A DNA stretch of 64,000 nucleotides. Source: Salinicola salarius. GTDB lineage: Bacteria; Pseudomonadota; Gammaproteobacteria; Pseudomonadales; Halomonadaceae. Below, one piece after another: positions 62,724 through 64,000 of the stretch. Within the stretch, counting starts at the first letter, position 1. Every line of letters starts with the position of its first letter. The notes below the pieces were generated by a model, which was not told the origin of the DNA, did not search any database, and saw only the letters and a program-made list of their open reading frames with translations. The position numbers were made by a program, and so were the translations under genes. Where the stretch lies: NCBI RefSeq assembly GCF_002179555.1, contig NZ_NHOU01000008.1:116619-180618 (forward strand), in the 5' to 3' direction.

Positions 62724-63949
62724 GGAAACGCTGAACAATTCGGTTCTGGTCGGCTGAACCGTTCAGTCTGGCCAGATCATCGCCTCAGCGGTTATTACCT
62801 GACCACGTCAAGTGGCCTGTTTTCCCTGGTAGCCGGGTTTTCCGGCTACCAAGCCAGATTCAAGACACACTGACCCCGTCAGCCTGGCTTGAGCATCGCC
62901 CTGCCAGCACCAGATTGCCGAGGGCGAACAGGGTGAACAGCTGCGCCTGATTCTTGGCCAGCCCCTTGTAGCGAACCTTGCGGTAGCCGAAGAGGTTCTT
63001 GATGACATGAAACGGGTGCTCCACCTTGGCTCGAATGCTGGCCTTGGCCTTCTCGATCGCCAGCAGCAACGTTTTCATGGGGCTGTCTTTCAGCTTCTTG
63101 AGGGTGCCGCGTTTGGCGGCGACACAGCACCGGGCGTTTGGATCGTCCTTCTCTTCGCCCAGGTACTTCCCCATGCCGGTGTAACCCGCATCGCCGTATA
63201 CCCGCTCGTCGTCATCGCGGACCAGGTGGCCTGCCATGGTGACATCGGCCACATTGGCCGAGGTAGCGGTGACACTGTGGGTCAGTCCAGTGGCCGCATC
63301 GACGCCGATATGCGCCTTCAGGCCGAAATACCACTGGTTGCCCTTCCTGGTTTGCTTCATTTCTGGGTCGCGTTGCCGGGCCTGGTTCTTGGTGGAGGGG
63401 GCGGCCGCCACGATGGTGGCATCGACGATGGTGCCCTCGCGCATGAACAAGCCCTGCTCGGCCAGGCTGGCATTGATCTCCTCGAAGATCCGCTGGGTCA
63501 GGGCATGCTGCTCCAATAGATGACGGAAGCGCAGCAGCGTGGTGGCGTCCGGCACGCTCTCGATGGCCAGATCGAGTCCGATGAAGTCACGCATGGCCTG
63601 GCTGTCATAGATCGCATCTTCCAGCGCCTCGTCGGCCAGCGCATACCACTGTTGCAAGAAGTAGATCCGCAGCATGCGTTCCAGGCCAGCAGGCGGCCGG
63701 CCGCGCCTGCCTGCCGAGTTCGGGAAGTAGGACGGCGCCAGCGCGTCGATCAGCCGTTGCCAAGGCAGCAAGACGTCCATCTGGTTCAGGAACCGCTCGC
63801 GGCGGGTAACTTTCTTCTTGTTCTGGTGCTCAGCCTGGGCGAACGAGATCTGTTTCATCGGGAGGCTCTGTCAGACGGTGGCAGGAAGGTCAGATTCTAC
63901 CCCACCGGTGCCGATCAGGCAGCTGTGGCGGGATTTATGCAGCGTTTCC
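62724..63949. mobile_element. IS5-family insertion sequence, complete, 1226 bp
   Basis: Inverted ends GGAAACGCTG...CAGCGTTTCC enclose one transposase gene. CTAG lies directly outside both ends (62720-62723 and 63950-63953), the 4-bp target duplication expected of the IS5 group. It appears intact and potentially active. Its ends match those of the MITE at 25131-25272. Confidence 0.92.
62860..63858 (-). CDS. IS5-family transposase
   Basis: A 332-residue DDE transposase of the IS5 family. An N-terminal DUF772-type region (RGRPPAGLERMLRIYFLQQW) precedes the catalytic core: the first Asp in EGTIVDATIVAAAPSTKN, the second in ERVYGDAGYTGM, and the Glu in the RAKVEHPFHVIKNLFGYRKV helix (Y-[13]-x-E-type motif). 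The frame is uninterrupted, and the start MKQISFAQAE is the usual N-terminus. It lies wholly inside the CTAG-flanked element. Confidence 0.95.
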   Translation of the reverse strand: MKQISFAQAEHQNKKKVTRRERFLNQMDVLLPWQRLIDALAPSYFPNSAGRRGRPPAGLERMLRIYFLQQWYALADEALEDAIYDSQAMRDFIGLDLAIESVPDATTLLRFRHLLEQHALTQRIFEEINASLAEQGLFMREGTIVDATIVAAAPSTKNQARQRDPEMKQTRKGNQWYFGLKAHIGVDAATGLTHSVTATSANVADVTMAGHLVRDDDERVYGDAGYTGMGKYLGEEKDDPNARCCVAAKRGTLKKLKDSPMKTLLLAIEKAKASIRAKVEHPFHVIKNLFGYRKVRYKGLAKNQAQLFTLFALGNLVLAGRCSSQADGVSVS

Positions 63950-63973
63950 CTAGGCCATTCAGACGGCCGTGAA

Positions 63974-63996
63974 GTGGACCCTATCCATTGGTCCAC
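63974..63996. repeat. Short inverted repeat at the window edge
   Basis: GTGGACC (63974-63980) and GGTCCAC (63990-63996) are separated by nine bases, just outside the IS5 target duplication. It could be the end of another mobile element or a terminator; the window stops too soon to tell. Confidence 0.4.
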
Positions 63997-64000
63997 CTGA

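Overview
The window looks like a chromosomal segment of a halophilic gammaproteobacterium, most likely of the Halomonadaceae (Halomonas, Salinicola, Kushneria or Chromohalobacter type). The reasons are its high GC content, an ectoine hydroxylase (ectD), a compatible-solute ABC importer, and gammaproteobacterial gene neighbourhoods such as polA / DUF2782 / thrB. The species assignment is inference. No rRNA gene, intact tRNA or CRISPR array was found.

Layout. 1-1655: end of an osmoprotectant ABC operon (yehX-yehW type). 1723-6427 (minus): an SDR oxidoreductase, a small protein, a YdeP-type molybdopterin oxidoreductase, and fdhD. 6621-7349: two entericidin-type lipoprotein genes separated by a 267-bp inverted-repeat element. 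7536-13952: HIT protein, a lipoprotein/lipoprotein/DUF1007/NicO metal-transport operon, a Na/Ca exchanger, glycerate kinase and Dps. 14166-17017: a soluble PAS-PAS chemoreceptor coupled to a triple-CheW protein. 17079-27700: rmuC, a DJ-1/PfpI protein, an App1-type phosphatase, katE, pepD and tmcA. 28181-28719: an uninterrupted 77-copy heptanucleotide array. 28753-32216: an EmrAB-type efflux pair (emrA carries an in-frame stop) and a divergent TetR gene with a palindromic operator. 32256-41282: two tandem PaoABC-type aldehyde oxidoreductase clusters flanking a DUF302 gene. 41547-46224: a LysR gene, a nucleobase permease, an amidohydrolase and a TauE/SafE permease. 46347-60322: a MipA-type porin, nadA, gnd, polA, DUF2782, thrB, speA, a FAH-family hydrolase, ectD and small proteins. 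60323-63953: a decayed accessory patch (NYN-domain protein, DNA adenine methylase remnant, phage-like protein) and an IS5-family insertion sequence.

The most unusual signal is non-coding. Short tandem repeats sit directly 3' of genes at six places: a 13-mer by the SDR gene, 15-mers by katE and mipA, and 7-mers by emrB, speA and the FAH gene. Palindromic elements of about 145 bp begin exactly at the stop codons of paoA2 and polA, and at the apparent ancestral stop of mipA. A 267-bp element family (two full copies) shows matched, compensatory changes in its terminal inverted repeats. A 142-bp MITE shares its ends with the IS5 element at the right edge.

Five breaks are single-base losses (lysR, tauE/safE, mipA, and two in the methylase remnant). 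This is either gene decay or systematic base undercalling in the assembly, and those genes should be read with that in mind.
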